Positions 34,203 through 42,749 are shown, numbered from the stretch's first letter. The stretch: 64,000 nt of DNA from UBA11574 sp964591175 (GCA_964591175.1 CAZQAF010000006.1:1-64000); one strand, 5' to 3'. Made by a program: numbers and translations. Notes: generated from the sequence alone by a model not told the origin.

Positions 34203-34946
34203 ATGATCATCCGAAGCGCGGGGGATCTTAAAAAGCAGTATCAGGACTTGCGTTCCGGGGACACTTTTTTAGGGATTCTGACCTATAGGCACATCAAAAC
34301 ATCGATTCTTATCGACCTTCTCGAACGGGGAATATCCTGCTTTCCTTCCCCGCTTTCCCAGGTTCTGAATCATTCCAAGGCAACCCAGGCCGTTATTTTA
34401 AAAGAATGGATGCTGCCTCACACGCAGGTGATCACCAGACGGGCCGATTTCATTGATGCCATGAATACATATACCAGACTCGGCATCGCTCCGGTTGTCA
34501 CCAAAGAAGATCATCGGCACTGCGGCCACGGGGTTAGAAAATGGGATACTATGGAAATCCTTTACAGTTTCCTTGCGTTTTCCGATGCTTCTTATCCTTT
34601 TGTGATTCAGCCTTTTTGGGAAAATTTTACGGATGTCCGGGTGATTATCGCGGGCGATTATACGGAAGCTTACGTGAGGCATAATCCCAATAATTTTAGG
34701 ATGAATATTGCCATGGGTGGCCAGAACTACCCCCTTGAGATGCGCGCGGATTTGTTGGATTTTTGCCGCAGGATCATGAAGCGCGGCAAGTTTCCTTATG
34801 CGCACCTGGATATTCAGATTACGGACGACGGTACCTGTTATCTTTCGGAAATCGCTTTGAACGGCGGGACAAAGGGTGCAAAGATTCGCCAGGGGGAACT
34901 TAATCAAAAGAAAAGAGAGTTGCTGGAACGACTCGCAAACCAATAA
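34203..34946 (+). CDS. ATP-grasp domain protein, RimK-like
   Basis: A 247-residue ATP-grasp protein with a short pre-ATP-grasp region. Recognisable parts are VLNHSKATQAVILKEWMLPHT (lid/Lys region), IAPVVTKEDHRHCGHGVRKW, VIQPFWENFTDVRVIIAGD and HLDIQITDDGTCYLSEIALNGG, where the metal-binding Glu and Asn are present (SEIALNGG). The substrate is unknown; relatives ligate amino acids or cofactors. It follows ddl by four bases and precedes purE, suggesting cotranscription rather than a common pathway. Confidence 0.8.
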   Translation: MIIRSAGDLKKQYQDLRSGDTFLGILTYRHIKTSILIDLLERGISCFPSPLSQVLNHSKATQAVILKEWMLPHTQVITRRADFIDAMNTYTRLGIAPVVTKEDHRHCGHGVRKWDTMEILYSFLAFSDASYPFVIQPFWENFTDVRVIIAGDYTEAYVRHNPNNFRMNIAMGGQNYPLEMRADLLDFCRRIMKRGKFPYAHLDIQITDDGTCYLSEIALNGGTKGAKIRQGELNQKKRELLERLANQ

Positions 34947-34957
34947 GGGGGTATTTT

Positions 34958-35515
34958 TTGAAATCAAAAAATAAGGCTGCAAAACAATCTGGCCGGTTGC
35001 CGGAAGTCGGCATTGTCATGGGAAGCGATTCCGATTTGGCCGTCATGGAAGAAACCGCTGCTGTTTTAAGACAATTCGAGATTCCCTATGAAATGACGGT
35101 GGCTTCGGCACACCGGAGTCCTGAAAGGGCTGCCAAATTTGCCGCTTCCGCGCAGAAACGCGGTGTCAAAGTCATTATTGCAGGAGCCGGACATGCCGCC
35201 CATCTCGCGGGGAATCTCGCGGCATACACGTCGCTTCCGGTGATCGGGGTCCCGATAGATTCGTCCTGTCTTCAGGGACTGGACGCGCTACTTTCAACGG
35301 TTCAAATGCCTCCGGGGGTTCCCGTGGCCACGGTGTCCATCGGCAAGTCGGGCGCAAAAAATGCAGGAGTACTGGCCGCACAGATTCTTGCGCTTTCGGA
35401 TCCAGATCTATTACAAAGGCTTCAGAATTATAAAAAGGAGCTCGCAAAACAAGTTGATCAAAAAGCCAGAAAGCTTAAAGACCATTCACGTCGATTCGTT
35501 ACATCTCCGTCATGA
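34958..35515 (+). CDS. purE: N5-carboxyaminoimidazole ribonucleotide mutase PurE
   Basis: A 185-residue class I or II PurE of purine biosynthesis. Signature segments are GIVMGSDSDLAVMEETA, VASAHRSPERAAKFA, IIAGAGHAAHLAGNLAAYT and PVIGVPIDSSCLQGLDALLSTVQMPPGVPVATV. The start must be the TTG at 34958: an AAGGGGG ribosome site lies seven bases upstream and no ATG lies before the conserved first strand. The C-terminal tail overlaps the beginning of the Sua5/YrdC gene. purK is not nearby. Confidence 0.93.
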   Translation: MKSKNKAAKQSGRLPEVGIVMGSDSDLAVMEETAAVLRQFEIPYEMTVASAHRSPERAAKFAASAQKRGVKVIIAGAGHAAHLAGNLAAYTSLPVIGVPIDSSCLQGLDALLSTVQMPPGVPVATVSIGKSGAKNAGVLAAQILALSDPDLLQRLQNYKKELAKQVDQKARKLKDHSRRFVTSPS

Positions 35516-36125
35516 TCAGGTCCTGATGGCTTCGCGGATGATTCGTAGCGGCGGGGTCATTATTTTCCCTACCCAGTATCTTTACGGTCTGGGAGCGGAT
35601 GCCCTGAATCCCCAAGCGGTAGACAGGATTTTTGAAATAAAAGAAAGGACTCACAGGAAACCGATTCTGGTTCTCATCCAACGACAGGAAGATCTATCAA
35701 GATTTGTCAGGCACATTCCTTCCACGGCCGAATCCATCATGAATACCTTCTGGCCGGGCGCGGTGACGATTGTTTTTGAGGCCACGGACGCCTTGCCGGC
35801 AAATCTCACCGCGGGCACCCATAAAATCGGGGTTCGGATGCCGCGTCACCCGGTTGCTTCGGCGCTTACCAAAGCCGTCGGGGGCCCTGTTACCGCCACG
35901 AGTGCCAATGCGGCCGGAGATTCAGGATGCCCGAGGGTATCGGATATCGCCCCGGGGATCACGGAGCAGGTGGATCTGATTATCGATGCCGGGACGCTCA
36001 AAGGAGGTCTCGGATCAACGGTTGTCGATGTGACGGTCGATCCCCCAAACATTATAAGAGAAGGCGCCGTCCCTTCAAAGGATATTCTTTCGGCAATTAA
36101 GATCCGGAAGGTGCGTTCATGGTGA
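35457..36125 (+). CDS. Sua5/YciO/YrdC family protein (threonylcarbamoyl-AMP synthase-like)
   Basis: A 222-residue YrdC-fold protein; relatives make threonylcarbamoyl-AMP for the t6A37 modification of tRNA. Visible are GGVIIFPTQYLYGLGADA, RKPILVLIQ, FWPGAVTIVF, IGVRMPRHPVA and TATSANAAGDS. The segment TIHVDSLHLRHDQVL before the first strand also looks native, so the gene probably starts upstream of ATG 35526. TTG 35457 is proposed, inside the end of purE; AAGGAG is some 13 bases away, so the start is uncertain. The gene end overlaps the next ATG by seven bases. Confidence 0.85.
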   Translation: MKKPESLKTIHVDSLHLRHDQVLMASRMIRSGGVIIFPTQYLYGLGADALNPQAVDRIFEIKERTHRKPILVLIQRQEDLSRFVRHIPSTAESIMNTFWPGAVTIVFEATDALPANLTAGTHKIGVRMPRHPVASALTKAVGGPVTATSANAAGDSGCPRVSDIAPGITEQVDLIIDAGTLKGGLGSTVVDVTVDPPNIIREGAVPSKDILSAIKIRKVRSW

Positions 36126-37210
36126 GTAAACACGACATGTTTCAAATCGATGACATCACCGATCAGGTTCTTACAAACTGTAATATTGCGGATTCCCGCC
36201 ATGCCGGACTCTATTCCATTTGCGGTTTGGCTTTGCGATTGCGGGATTTGTACAAGTGGGAAAACAGATTGGATCCCTGGGTCGAGAATGATCCTTCCGA
36301 GGTGTTGAAATGGATCGGCGACAAAGAAGAAGCCTGGGAAAAACTGGCGGAACAAGAATTCAAGGATATCCGCCTGATGGGGGGCCGGTTCGATCCATTT
36401 GATGTCAAAGGGATCAACGAAATTCTGGAACCTTATGGCTACATGTATGGCGGCGGTTATGCGCGAAGTCTTAAACCCTCTTTTTTTCTTGCCGCACTTG
36501 AAACCCAAAAAGAAATCAACCATGTTACGGTGTCTATTCTCGGCAGGGAATTGGCCCGAGATCTTTTGACCATTCCGGCAATGTCTCAGGACAACTGCAT
36601 TTATATTCGAAAGGAATCCGCCGGACTGTTTCTTTGGGATCAGATATTTTATGTTAAAAAATCAGGTCGTTATGCTTTGCGATTCGGTTTGAAAGCCTAT
36701 GGGCTGGAAAATGAGAGGCCTGAAGATTTACACCGTAATTTGAATCGAATTGCCGCCAATGAAATCGATGCATATATTTATCATGAGTTGGGCGAAATCC
36801 GGGACACGGTTTTTGACCGTAATACATGGCATGAGATTATCGCTGCGTTTCCCCACACCCCCATCGAACTCTTAACCCGAACCATTAAAGATCTCTTGGC
36901 CGATACCGGAAAATACGGGACCTTGCCGCATATCGTCAACGAGCGGAAAACCGCTTCTTTGGCATTTTATGTGGCATTTCTCGAAAGTTTTACCAAAGTA
37001 TTATTCCCGCAAATCGGTGATGCCTTTCAAAAATTTACCCAAAACAACGACTGGAAATTGATAGAGAACGCGGTGACCCAGGGGTATCAAAGCGCCAAAT
37101 CCCGCGCCGAAACGATCATCGGCATCTATCGGGCCGGGAGAGAGAAAAATGATATGGAATGGGTCAAAAATGAAATTGCAAAGCGATTTAAATCCTGTTT
37201 TCAGCGATAG
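36119..37210 (+). CDS. Conserved-looking protein of unknown function
   Basis: A 363-residue soluble protein with no recognised domain. It opens MFQIDDITDQVLTNCNIADSRHAGLYSICGLALRLRDLYKWE and contains DPFDVKGINEILEPYGYMYGGGYARSLKP, two phrases that look strongly constrained. No membrane helices or Cys clusters. A YHELGEIRD segment recalls metallopeptidase-like HExxx motifs, but the spacing does not fit. The overlap with the YrdC-type gene (seven bases) shows translational coupling. It resembles long hypothetical proteins of deltaproteobacteria. Confidence 0.75.
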   Translation: MVSKHDMFQIDDITDQVLTNCNIADSRHAGLYSICGLALRLRDLYKWENRLDPWVENDPSEVLKWIGDKEEAWEKLAEQEFKDIRLMGGRFDPFDVKGINEILEPYGYMYGGGYARSLKPSFFLAALETQKEINHVTVSILGRELARDLLTIPAMSQDNCIYIRKESAGLFLWDQIFYVKKSGRYALRFGLKAYGLENERPEDLHRNLNRIAANEIDAYIYHELGEIRDTVFDRNTWHEIIAAFPHTPIELLTRTIKDLLADTGKYGTLPHIVNERKTASLAFYVAFLESFTKVLFPQIGDAFQKFTQNNDWKLIENAVTQGYQSAKSRAETIIGIYRAGREKNDMEWVKNEIAKRFKSCFQR

Positions 37211-37317
37211 TCAATATCTAGACTAAACACCATGTTGCAGCGAAGCAAAAATCCCGATTTATCGGAGAACCGAAAATATTTGTCTCAAATGACACAAAAT
37301 TTCCGATTTAGAATTAA

Positions 37318-38289
37318 ATGGTTACAATGATCCCGGAAAAAGAAAAAAAACAAATCGCGAACTGGAGCCGGACGCTCAAAGAGGATATATTAATCCGTCT
37401 GGTTTTAACAGGGGACGAACGAAGCCGAACATTTCAAGATTTTTGTGATGCATTGGCACATATTGTCCCAATGATAAAACTAAAAAAAGAAAAAGACGAA
37501 GACGCAAAATTTCCGGTCATTCGGATCGGCAATGTCGCTTACCGGGCGATTCCAATGGATCAGGAGCTTGAACCCTTTCTAATGGCAATGTCCGGCAAAG
37601 GCAATGATATCCAAGATATTTCAACTTCGGTTCAAGACAAGCTTTTGCAGGTTCGAATTCCCGCGCATCTGAAAATCTATATTATGCCCCATTGTCCGTT
37701 TTGTCCGACCCTGGTAAAGAAGTTGCTTTTGCTTGCCGCGGCATGCAAATCCATACGACTGACAATCATTGACGGCGTTTTGTTTCCGGAAACCGCGGCA
37801 TCCGACAAGATCCGTACGGCGCCGACGGTCTTGCTGGATGATCAATTTCACTGGTCAGGTGCGATTCAAATTGAAGATATCGTCGATATGGTTTTGAGCC
37901 GTGATCCTTCGAAACTCAGCGCACCATCGTTGGAAGCCATGTTCGGCGACGGCGGCGCCATAACGGTGGCCGAAATGATGCTCGAAACCGGAAAAGTTTT
38001 TCCTTCATTTTTGGAACTCTTGATTCATCAAAAATGGCCGGTTCGCCTGGCGGCCATGGTCGCCTTTGAAACCATTGCAGAAAAAAACCGATCCCTGATC
38101 CGACATGCCATACCATTTTTATGGAATTCCTTTTCCGAGGCAGAAGATACGGTGAAAGGGGATATCTTATATCTTTTCGGAATTTCAGGAGATACACGAC
38201 TCATTCCAAAGCTCGAAACGGTGTTAAATGGCGCCTATGCCGTCGAGGTGAAAGAGGCTGCCGAAGAAGCATTGGCGGTTCTCACATAA
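37318..38289 (+). CDS. Thioredoxin-fold protein with C-terminal HEAT-like repeats
   Basis: A 323-residue protein. The central part (about 115-195) is a glutaredoxin/thioredoxin fold with active site MPHCPFCPTL (CxxC) and the cis-Pro region RTAPTVLLDD. The N-terminal 110 residues resemble the first thioredoxin-like unit of AhpF/Grx-type proteins. From about 225 the sequence forms alpha-helical repeats (VRLAAMVAFETIAEKN, VKGDILYLFGISGDTRLIPKLE) of the HEAT or PBS-lyase type. The combination suggests a redox protein acting on a larger partner. ATG at 37318 or 37327. Confidence 0.75.
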   Translation: MVTMIPEKEKKQIANWSRTLKEDILIRLVLTGDERSRTFQDFCDALAHIVPMIKLKKEKDEDAKFPVIRIGNVAYRAIPMDQELEPFLMAMSGKGNDIQDISTSVQDKLLQVRIPAHLKIYIMPHCPFCPTLVKKLLLLAAACKSIRLTIIDGVLFPETAASDKIRTAPTVLLDDQFHWSGAIQIEDIVDMVLSRDPSKLSAPSLEAMFGDGGAITVAEMMLETGKVFPSFLELLIHQKWPVRLAAMVAFETIAEKNRSLIRHAIPFLWNSFSEAEDTVKGDILYLFGISGDTRLIPKLETVLNGAYAVEVKEAAEEALAVLT

Positions 38290-38474
38290 AACAATAAACT
38301 GTTTTTGTTAACCGTTGCCGGCGTTCGGCTTTTTATCATATCGTACTATTTCCCCGGGACCGTATTACGGATACCGGCATTATCGACCCCATCGCCATGG
38401 GTATGGGTGGTAAAGCCCGGGACTCCGGGTTCAGGATTTTTTACGGATAAGATGGACGCCAAATAGGAAAAAAA

Positions 38475-38828
38475 ATGGTCAGAAAGCCGAATCCGCTGCT
38501 CATTGAATTTCTGGATAAAAATATTCCCCTTCCGTCCATCGACTGGGAGACCGTGCCGCCGGGGGTGAATCCCATGGATGCCTGGGAGATGTGCGATGAG
38601 ACCGTGGAAGGATGGGTTCCGGTGTGGTTTCCTACCATCGACCGGAACAGCGGCAGATCCTATAAAGAGTTCGAGAGAGCACAGCAATTCAATGACGGCT
38701 TGGAAAGGATTTTAAAAGCCATGAATCGATGGCCGTTATGGGGCTCTCCCCAACAGAAAAAACACGCGGCGGCATTTGCCCTGCTGCAATTATTTTGCGA
38801 GACAAAGGCACTTTGCATGCTGGTTTAA
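38475..38828 (+). CDS. Small protein of unknown function
   Basis: A 117-residue protein, acidic in its first half with many Pro and Trp (SIDWETVPPGVNPMDAWEMCDETVEGWVPVWFP) and helical in its second (FERAQQFNDGLERILKAM). No family recognised. ATG 38475 has AAATAGGAAAAAAA upstream. It converges with mgsA, with seven bases between stops. Confidence 0.6.
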   Translation: MVRKPNPLLIEFLDKNIPLPSIDWETVPPGVNPMDAWEMCDETVEGWVPVWFPTIDRNSGRSYKEFERAQQFNDGLERILKAMNRWPLWGSPQQKKHAAAFALLQLFCETKALCMLV

Positions 38829-38835
38829 CTTTATT

Positions 38836-39312
38836 TTATGATTCATACCGTATGATGCGTGATATATATCTGGAATAATCTTTGAGTTCGGGTTGATACT
38901 CCTCATTTAATAGAGACGATGAAATCAAAAAGTCTGCGGTAGAGCGATTGCACGCCGTGGGAATATTGTATAAAACAGATATCCTCAAAAGCGCTTTTAC
39001 ATCAACATCATGGGGCAACGGCTCCATGGGATCCCATAAAAATATTAATAGATCGATATTCCCCTCTGCTATCATTGCGCCCAATTGTTGATCTCCGCCC
39101 AAAGGGCCTGATTTCAGTTTCGTTATTTCAAAATCTTTGGCATCTTCACTGTTGAGTCTTTTCTTAATGGCTTCTTCAATAAATTTTCCGGTGGTTCCCG
39201 TGGATATCAGTTTGTGATGTATGAGTATCTCATAATTCCATTCAGCCCATTCGATGATATCTTTTTTTCTATTATCGTGGGCCACCAAAGCGATACGCTT
39301 CATTTGTTCCAT
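38836..39312 (-). CDS. mgsA: Methylglyoxal synthase
   Basis: A 158-residue MgsA, converting dihydroxyacetone phosphate to methylglyoxal and phosphate. Visible are IALVAHDNRKKDIIEWAEWN, STGTTGKFIEEA (phosphate-binding), LKSGPLGGDQQLGAMIAEGNIDLLIFLWDPMEPLPHD with the catalytic Asp residues, and NIPTACNRSTADFLISS. ATG 39312 follows AAGGAAATAATATC. Full length. Confidence 0.94.
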   Translation of the reverse strand: MEQMKRIALVAHDNRKKDIIEWAEWNYEILIHHKLISTGTTGKFIEEAIKKRLNSEDAKDFEITKLKSGPLGGDQQLGAMIAEGNIDLLIFLWDPMEPLPHDVDVKALLRISVLYNIPTACNRSTADFLISSSLLNEEYQPELKDYSRYISRIIRYES

Positions 39313-39359
39313 GATATTATTTCCTTAAGCATATTATTATTTTTTTAACTTATGCAATA

Positions 39360-39836
39360 TCAGCGATTTTCTCTGTTTTGCAATAACCGGATCACCTTAA
39401 GAAGTTGCTTTAATTTCTTCATGTTACGACAGGATCGAAGATCGTTTTGCTTTGCGATCTTTTTGACCAGTCCCTTAAGCCGTTCTTCGCCGTTGTTCAG
39501 TTTCAACGCTTCTTTCCTGACCCGTTCCTGGAGCGCTCTGACTTGACCGGTCCCGGGTCCCGGGTCCCTGGGATCCGTCATTTTCTTTTTAAATCCTAAA
39601 GATTCGAAATACGTCACCAATTCCTCAAGTTCAGCTATAGACATGTCTGCCGAAGATCCGACGCCCCAATAGGCAATAACATCCCGATATTCGGCGTCTG
39701 AAAGCGGTATCTGTTGTTTTGCGATATGCACCAACGCCAAAAGCTTATGCCGTCGTTCCTGCAGTTTATCCGCCGTATCTGTGGCGGGCTTGTCCGCCTT
39801 TTCTCTGGCGGATTTATCTATATCAACAGAAGTCAT
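39360..39836 (-). CDS. GemA-like regulatory protein (Mu gp16 / DUF1018)
   Basis: A 158-residue protein matching phage Mu GemA: KLLALVHIAKQQIPLSDAEYRDVIAYWGVGSSADMSIAELEELVTYFESLGFKK is the DUF1018 core, followed by a lysine-rich C-terminal part. In Mu, GemA modulates host gene expression or supercoiling. No other phage genes are near, so this is an orphan or domesticated copy. ATG 39836 follows GGGAAAGGAAAAACC. The N-terminal codons contain a TCCGCC ... GGCGGA hairpin (39793-39812) like those inside repeats R2 and R3. Confidence 0.78.
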   Translation of the reverse strand: MTSVDIDKSAREKADKPATDTADKLQERRHKLLALVHIAKQQIPLSDAEYRDVIAYWGVGSSADMSIAELEELVTYFESLGFKKKMTDPRDPGPGTGQVRALQERVRKEALKLNNGEERLKGLVKKIAKQNDLRSCRNMKKLKQLLKVIRLLQNRENR

Positions 39837-40099
39837 ATCGGTTTTTCCTTTCCCGAATACCGGAATTGACATCATGGGATGTGTTGAAACCAATGTCTCC
39901 AATATATTAATACACCATCTGAAAAATAAAACCCCAAAGAACTTCGGGGCAATAAATAGTTGCCATAAATGATGAAGGTTTGTAGCATAAAGGATAATAA
40001 CGTGAGACAATGAAAAGAACAAAGAGATTCTCAACCGTGAACCCGGAACCGTTAAACCGGGGGTTTCATAAACCATTACTGGCAAACGGAGCATGAATC

Positions 40100-40540
40100 A
40101 TGGCCAAATCCGATTATCAATTTTTCTTCCCCCTTCGTGTTCGGTATGCTGAGACAGATGCACAGGGCATCGTCTTTTACGGCCATTACCTGACGTACTT
40201 TGATACGGCCATTACCGAGTACCTTCGCGATCTTCCCTTTGATTATATCGCGCATGTCAAGCGTACCGGCACGGATTTTCATGTGGTCAAAGCCGTGATA
40301 GATTTTTCTGCTCCCAGTCATTTTGATGACGAAATTGAAGTTCACATCCGAACCGGAAAAATCGGCAGGTCCAGTCTGACCTTTATCGCTGAAATATTTC
40401 CGAAAAACGAGGAAACAACCCTGGTCAGAGGAGAAGTTGTATGGGTAAATACCGACCAGAAGGTTAAAAAATCAGCGTCGCTTCCTGAAGAATTGGTTGT
40501 CAGAGTAAAGGAGCGGGAAGGAAACCGGGTTCGTGCTTGA
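40100..40540 (+). CDS. Acyl-CoA thioesterase, YbgC/4HBT type
   Basis: A 146-residue hot-dog-fold thioesterase. The signature FFPLRVRYAETDAQGIVFYGHYLTYFDTAITEYL contains the active-site Asp (ETDAQG) of 4-hydroxybenzoyl-CoA thioesterases. FHVVKAVIDFSAPSHFDDEIEVHIRTGKIGRSSLTF completes the fold. The C terminus is slightly longer than usual. The substrate is an acyl-CoA of unknown chain. Confidence 0.9.
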   Translation: MAKSDYQFFFPLRVRYAETDAQGIVFYGHYLTYFDTAITEYLRDLPFDYIAHVKRTGTDFHVVKAVIDFSAPSHFDDEIEVHIRTGKIGRSSLTFIAEIFPKNEETTLVRGEVVWVNTDQKVKKSASLPEELVVRVKEREGNRVRA

Positions 40541-40675
40541 TTGAACGATCGAGCCGTAATTCTTGGATAACAAACTGGGTGCTTTGCACGAGGTCGCTGA
40601 ATCCGACGTTCAAAACACGACATCATTCCGGTCCATCGGCGAAATGGTGCCGTCAACCAGTCTGGAATTAAATAT

Positions 40676-41638
40676 ATGAAGCGAATACAAATAGTTGCAA
40701 TTATCATGTTGGTCTTTGGTATTACGGCACCCGGTATTGTTTTATCAGAAAAAACACCTGATGTCCGCCGCTTCAATTATGAGGGGGATGGACGGCTCAA
40801 TCTTGTCTGCCCAAAAAACGGGTTGTCGTTCAACGGGCGATTTCGGAAGGGCAACGGCATCTACGATGAAAAGGCCCTCAACAAAATTAATCGTTTATTT
40901 GGGGCGAACAATGGCAAACCCGCTTCTAATGTATCCCTGCGGCTGATCGAGTTTCTCGATTATTTGGAGGACATCTTTCACCCAGGTGCGAAGATTATTA
41001 TTGCTTCAGGATATAGAAGTCCCCAGTACAATACCGATCTGCGCAACAAGGGAAGACTTGCCGCAAAGGCCAGTCTTCATCAGTATGGAATGGCGGCGGA
41101 TATACAGATTCAAGGCACTTCATCAAAGCGCGTCTGGAATGTCATTAAAAAACTCGGGTTCGGTGGAACCGGTTACTACCACGGAAAGCTCGTACACGTC
41201 GATGTCGGCCCCACACGATTCTGGGATGAAAAAACATCCGGCGTGGGAACGAATATCTCCACCCATAATAAACTGATCGGAATCGTTACAGATTATGATG
41301 TTTATCTCCCGGGAGATATGATCACGCTCAGATTTATCCGGATGACGTCGTTTCCCGTCGGTGTCAGCCCCGAATTTGTTTTAGAAAGAGTCGAAAAGAA
41401 CGGCCGGCTAAAAAAAATTACGGGGTTTAAACCGGTCTTTGCCATGGATGCGCCCAGTAGATGCCCGCAGTTTTCCGATATCGGCCAAATGATGGGAATC
41501 GACTGGAAACTGCCGAGCGATATCTCTTCCGGCCGATATAAAATCCGCGCCTCATTTTGCCAAAAGGAATGGAAAGATATGCCGGCGCAAGTGCTTACGC
41601 CGGTATTCTCTATTTCCCGTTCCGCTCCCGCAAAATGA
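40676..41638 (+). CDS. Exported D-Ala-D-Ala carboxypeptidase-like protein (DUF882/M15 fold)
   Basis: A 320-residue protein with a signal peptide (residues 1-22). The peptidase M15/DUF882 domain shows the zinc-site pattern ASGYRSPQYNTDLRNKG, SLHQYGMAADIQI (HxxxxxxD) and GKLVHVDVGPTR (terminal HxD/H). About 120 C-terminal residues after it (PGDMITLRFIRMTSFPVG...) form a beta-rich domain not normally part of the YcbK family. Probably acts on peptidoglycan in the periplasm. A repeat cluster follows directly. Confidence 0.88.
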   Translation: MKRIQIVAIIMLVFGITAPGIVLSEKTPDVRRFNYEGDGRLNLVCPKNGLSFNGRFRKGNGIYDEKALNKINRLFGANNGKPASNVSLRLIEFLDYLEDIFHPGAKIIIASGYRSPQYNTDLRNKGRLAAKASLHQYGMAADIQIQGTSSKRVWNVIKKLGFGGTGYYHGKLVHVDVGPTRFWDEKTSGVGTNISTHNKLIGIVTDYDVYLPGDMITLRFIRMTSFPVGVSPEFVLERVEKNGRLKKITGFKPVFAMDAPSRCPQFSDIGQMMGIDWKLPSDISSGRYKIRASFCQKEWKDMPAQVLTPVFSISRSAPAK

Positions 41639-41656
41639 CACCACCGGCATCTCTTT

Positions 41657-41917
41657 ACCCTATCGTTGCAAAAGCCGGAGGGCTTCAGAGCCAAGGCGCC
41701 AAGGGTGAAGCCGTAGTAAACTTACTGCGAACCCTTGGCAACGCAGGATCTGGAGTCCTCCGGCTTTCCGCAGGGTAAACAACATGGCATCAAATTGATC
41801 CCATCCTTTGAATTTACCATAGTCTGGAAATCAAAAATGGGGGTATTTCGATGATTTTTGTTTTAAACTCGAGTAGATAATCCCCTTTTTGCCATGTTGT
41901 TTATGCAACGTTAGGGT
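41657..41917. repeat. Palindromic element R7, split by a nested insertion
   Basis: The right end (41890-41917) is the complement of ACCCTAACGTTGCA followed by TAAACAACATGGCA. The left end has the same two blocks in the same order, ACCCTATCGTTGCA (41657-41670) and TAAACAACATGGCA (41776-41789), but they are separated by 105 bp of another element (R6). Joined, the two ends form a 28-bp inverted repeat with one mismatch. The interior (about 100 bp) has no coding potential. Confidence 0.85.
41671..41775 (-). repeat. Palindromic element R6 inserted in the left end of R7
   Basis: Ends AAAGCCGGAGGGCTTCAGAG and, at the right, the complement of AAAGCCGGAGGACTCCAGAT. The middle contains GCGCCAAGGGTGAAGCCG and CCCTTGGCAACGCAG. 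Read on the reverse strand it has CTGCGTTG, GTAAGTTTACTACGG and CGCCTTGG in the same order as the core of R1-R5, so it may be a distant member. It interrupts R7 exactly between two halves of its terminal repeat. Confidence 0.8.
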
Positions 41918-42059
41918 TTATTTGACCCCTTGATCAACACTGAAATGATCTAGGACCGAATATTTCCCGCCGACAGGTAAACCATCATGTTTTATGAGCG
42001 TCTATAATACAAAAAACACGGATAATGATGCAGACGTTCAATTTATTTAAGACAATACA

Positions 42060-42431
42060 ATGAAATTAAAATTGATATATTTTCCGATCATTTTGGCGCT
42101 TGTTTTCGGATTTTCCAGCCAAGGTTTTGCCACCGGGCTGAGATGCGGTACGCGTCTGATAACCGTTGGCGACACTAAACCAGAAGTGATCATCCAATGC
42201 GGTGCACCGGATTATACGGAAAAATGGGAAGATGAACGGATTATGAGAGATTCTCGCCACTCTTTTAATTATGAAAACAATGATCAATGGGGAAGAGAGC
42301 CTTTTCTGGTCAAAGTTCCGGTAAAATATGAAAGGTGGTATTATAATTTCGGCCCCACTCAGCTCATTTATTATCTCAAATTCAGAGACGGAAAGCTCGT
42401 AAAAATCACCACCGGTGCACGCGGTTATTAA
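42060..42431 (+). CDS. DUF2845 family secreted protein
   Basis: A 123-residue exported protein with signal peptide 1-24 (ends GFATG). The mature part LRCGTRLITVGDTKPEVIIQCGAPDYTEKWEDER and WYYNFGPTQLIYYLKFRDGKLVKI is the DUF2845 pattern: two cysteines and a repeated beta/turn like BamE-type folds. Function unknown, probably periplasmic. The next 218 bases up to the gap hold no convincing gene. Confidence 0.85.
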   Translation: MKLKLIYFPIILALVFGFSSQGFATGLRCGTRLITVGDTKPEVIIQCGAPDYTEKWEDERIMRDSRHSFNYENNDQWGREPFLVKVPVKYERWYYNFGPTQLIYYLKFRDGKLVKITTGARGY

Positions 42432-42649
42432 ACGCAAAAAAATCGCAATACACTCAACCCGGCTTTTCCGAGCAACAATCGATTTTTATAAAACGTCCAT
42501 TGCCAACGAATTCTTTTATCCCTCCCCCGGCCATTCACGGCACCTGTCTTGTTCCAGTCAAATCGAAATCTTGGATAAGGAATCAGTAAGACACATCCAG
42601 AAACTTCTTGACCATTCAGGGCAAATCGTGGGTATAGTTTTTGGACCGG

Positions 42650-42749
42650 NNNNNNNNNNNNNNNNNNNNNNNNNNNNNNNNNNNNNNNNNNNNNNNNNNN
42701 NNNNNNNNNNNNNNNNNNNNNNNNNNNNNNNNNNNNNNNNNNNNNNNNN
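42650..42749. other. Assembly gap (100 N)
   Basis: Exactly 100 N, the usual placeholder for a scaffold gap of unknown size. It removes the start of trxB. The 218 bases before it (42432-42649) contain only short frames without family-like sequence. Confidence 0.99.

Noticed and set aside
38341..38420. Short Tyr/His/Gly-rich frame (PGPYYGYRHYRPHRHGYGW) as a gene
   Set aside because: It resembles the tail of an exported Gly/Tyr-rich protein but has no start or upstream domain; perhaps a relic, too little to annotate.
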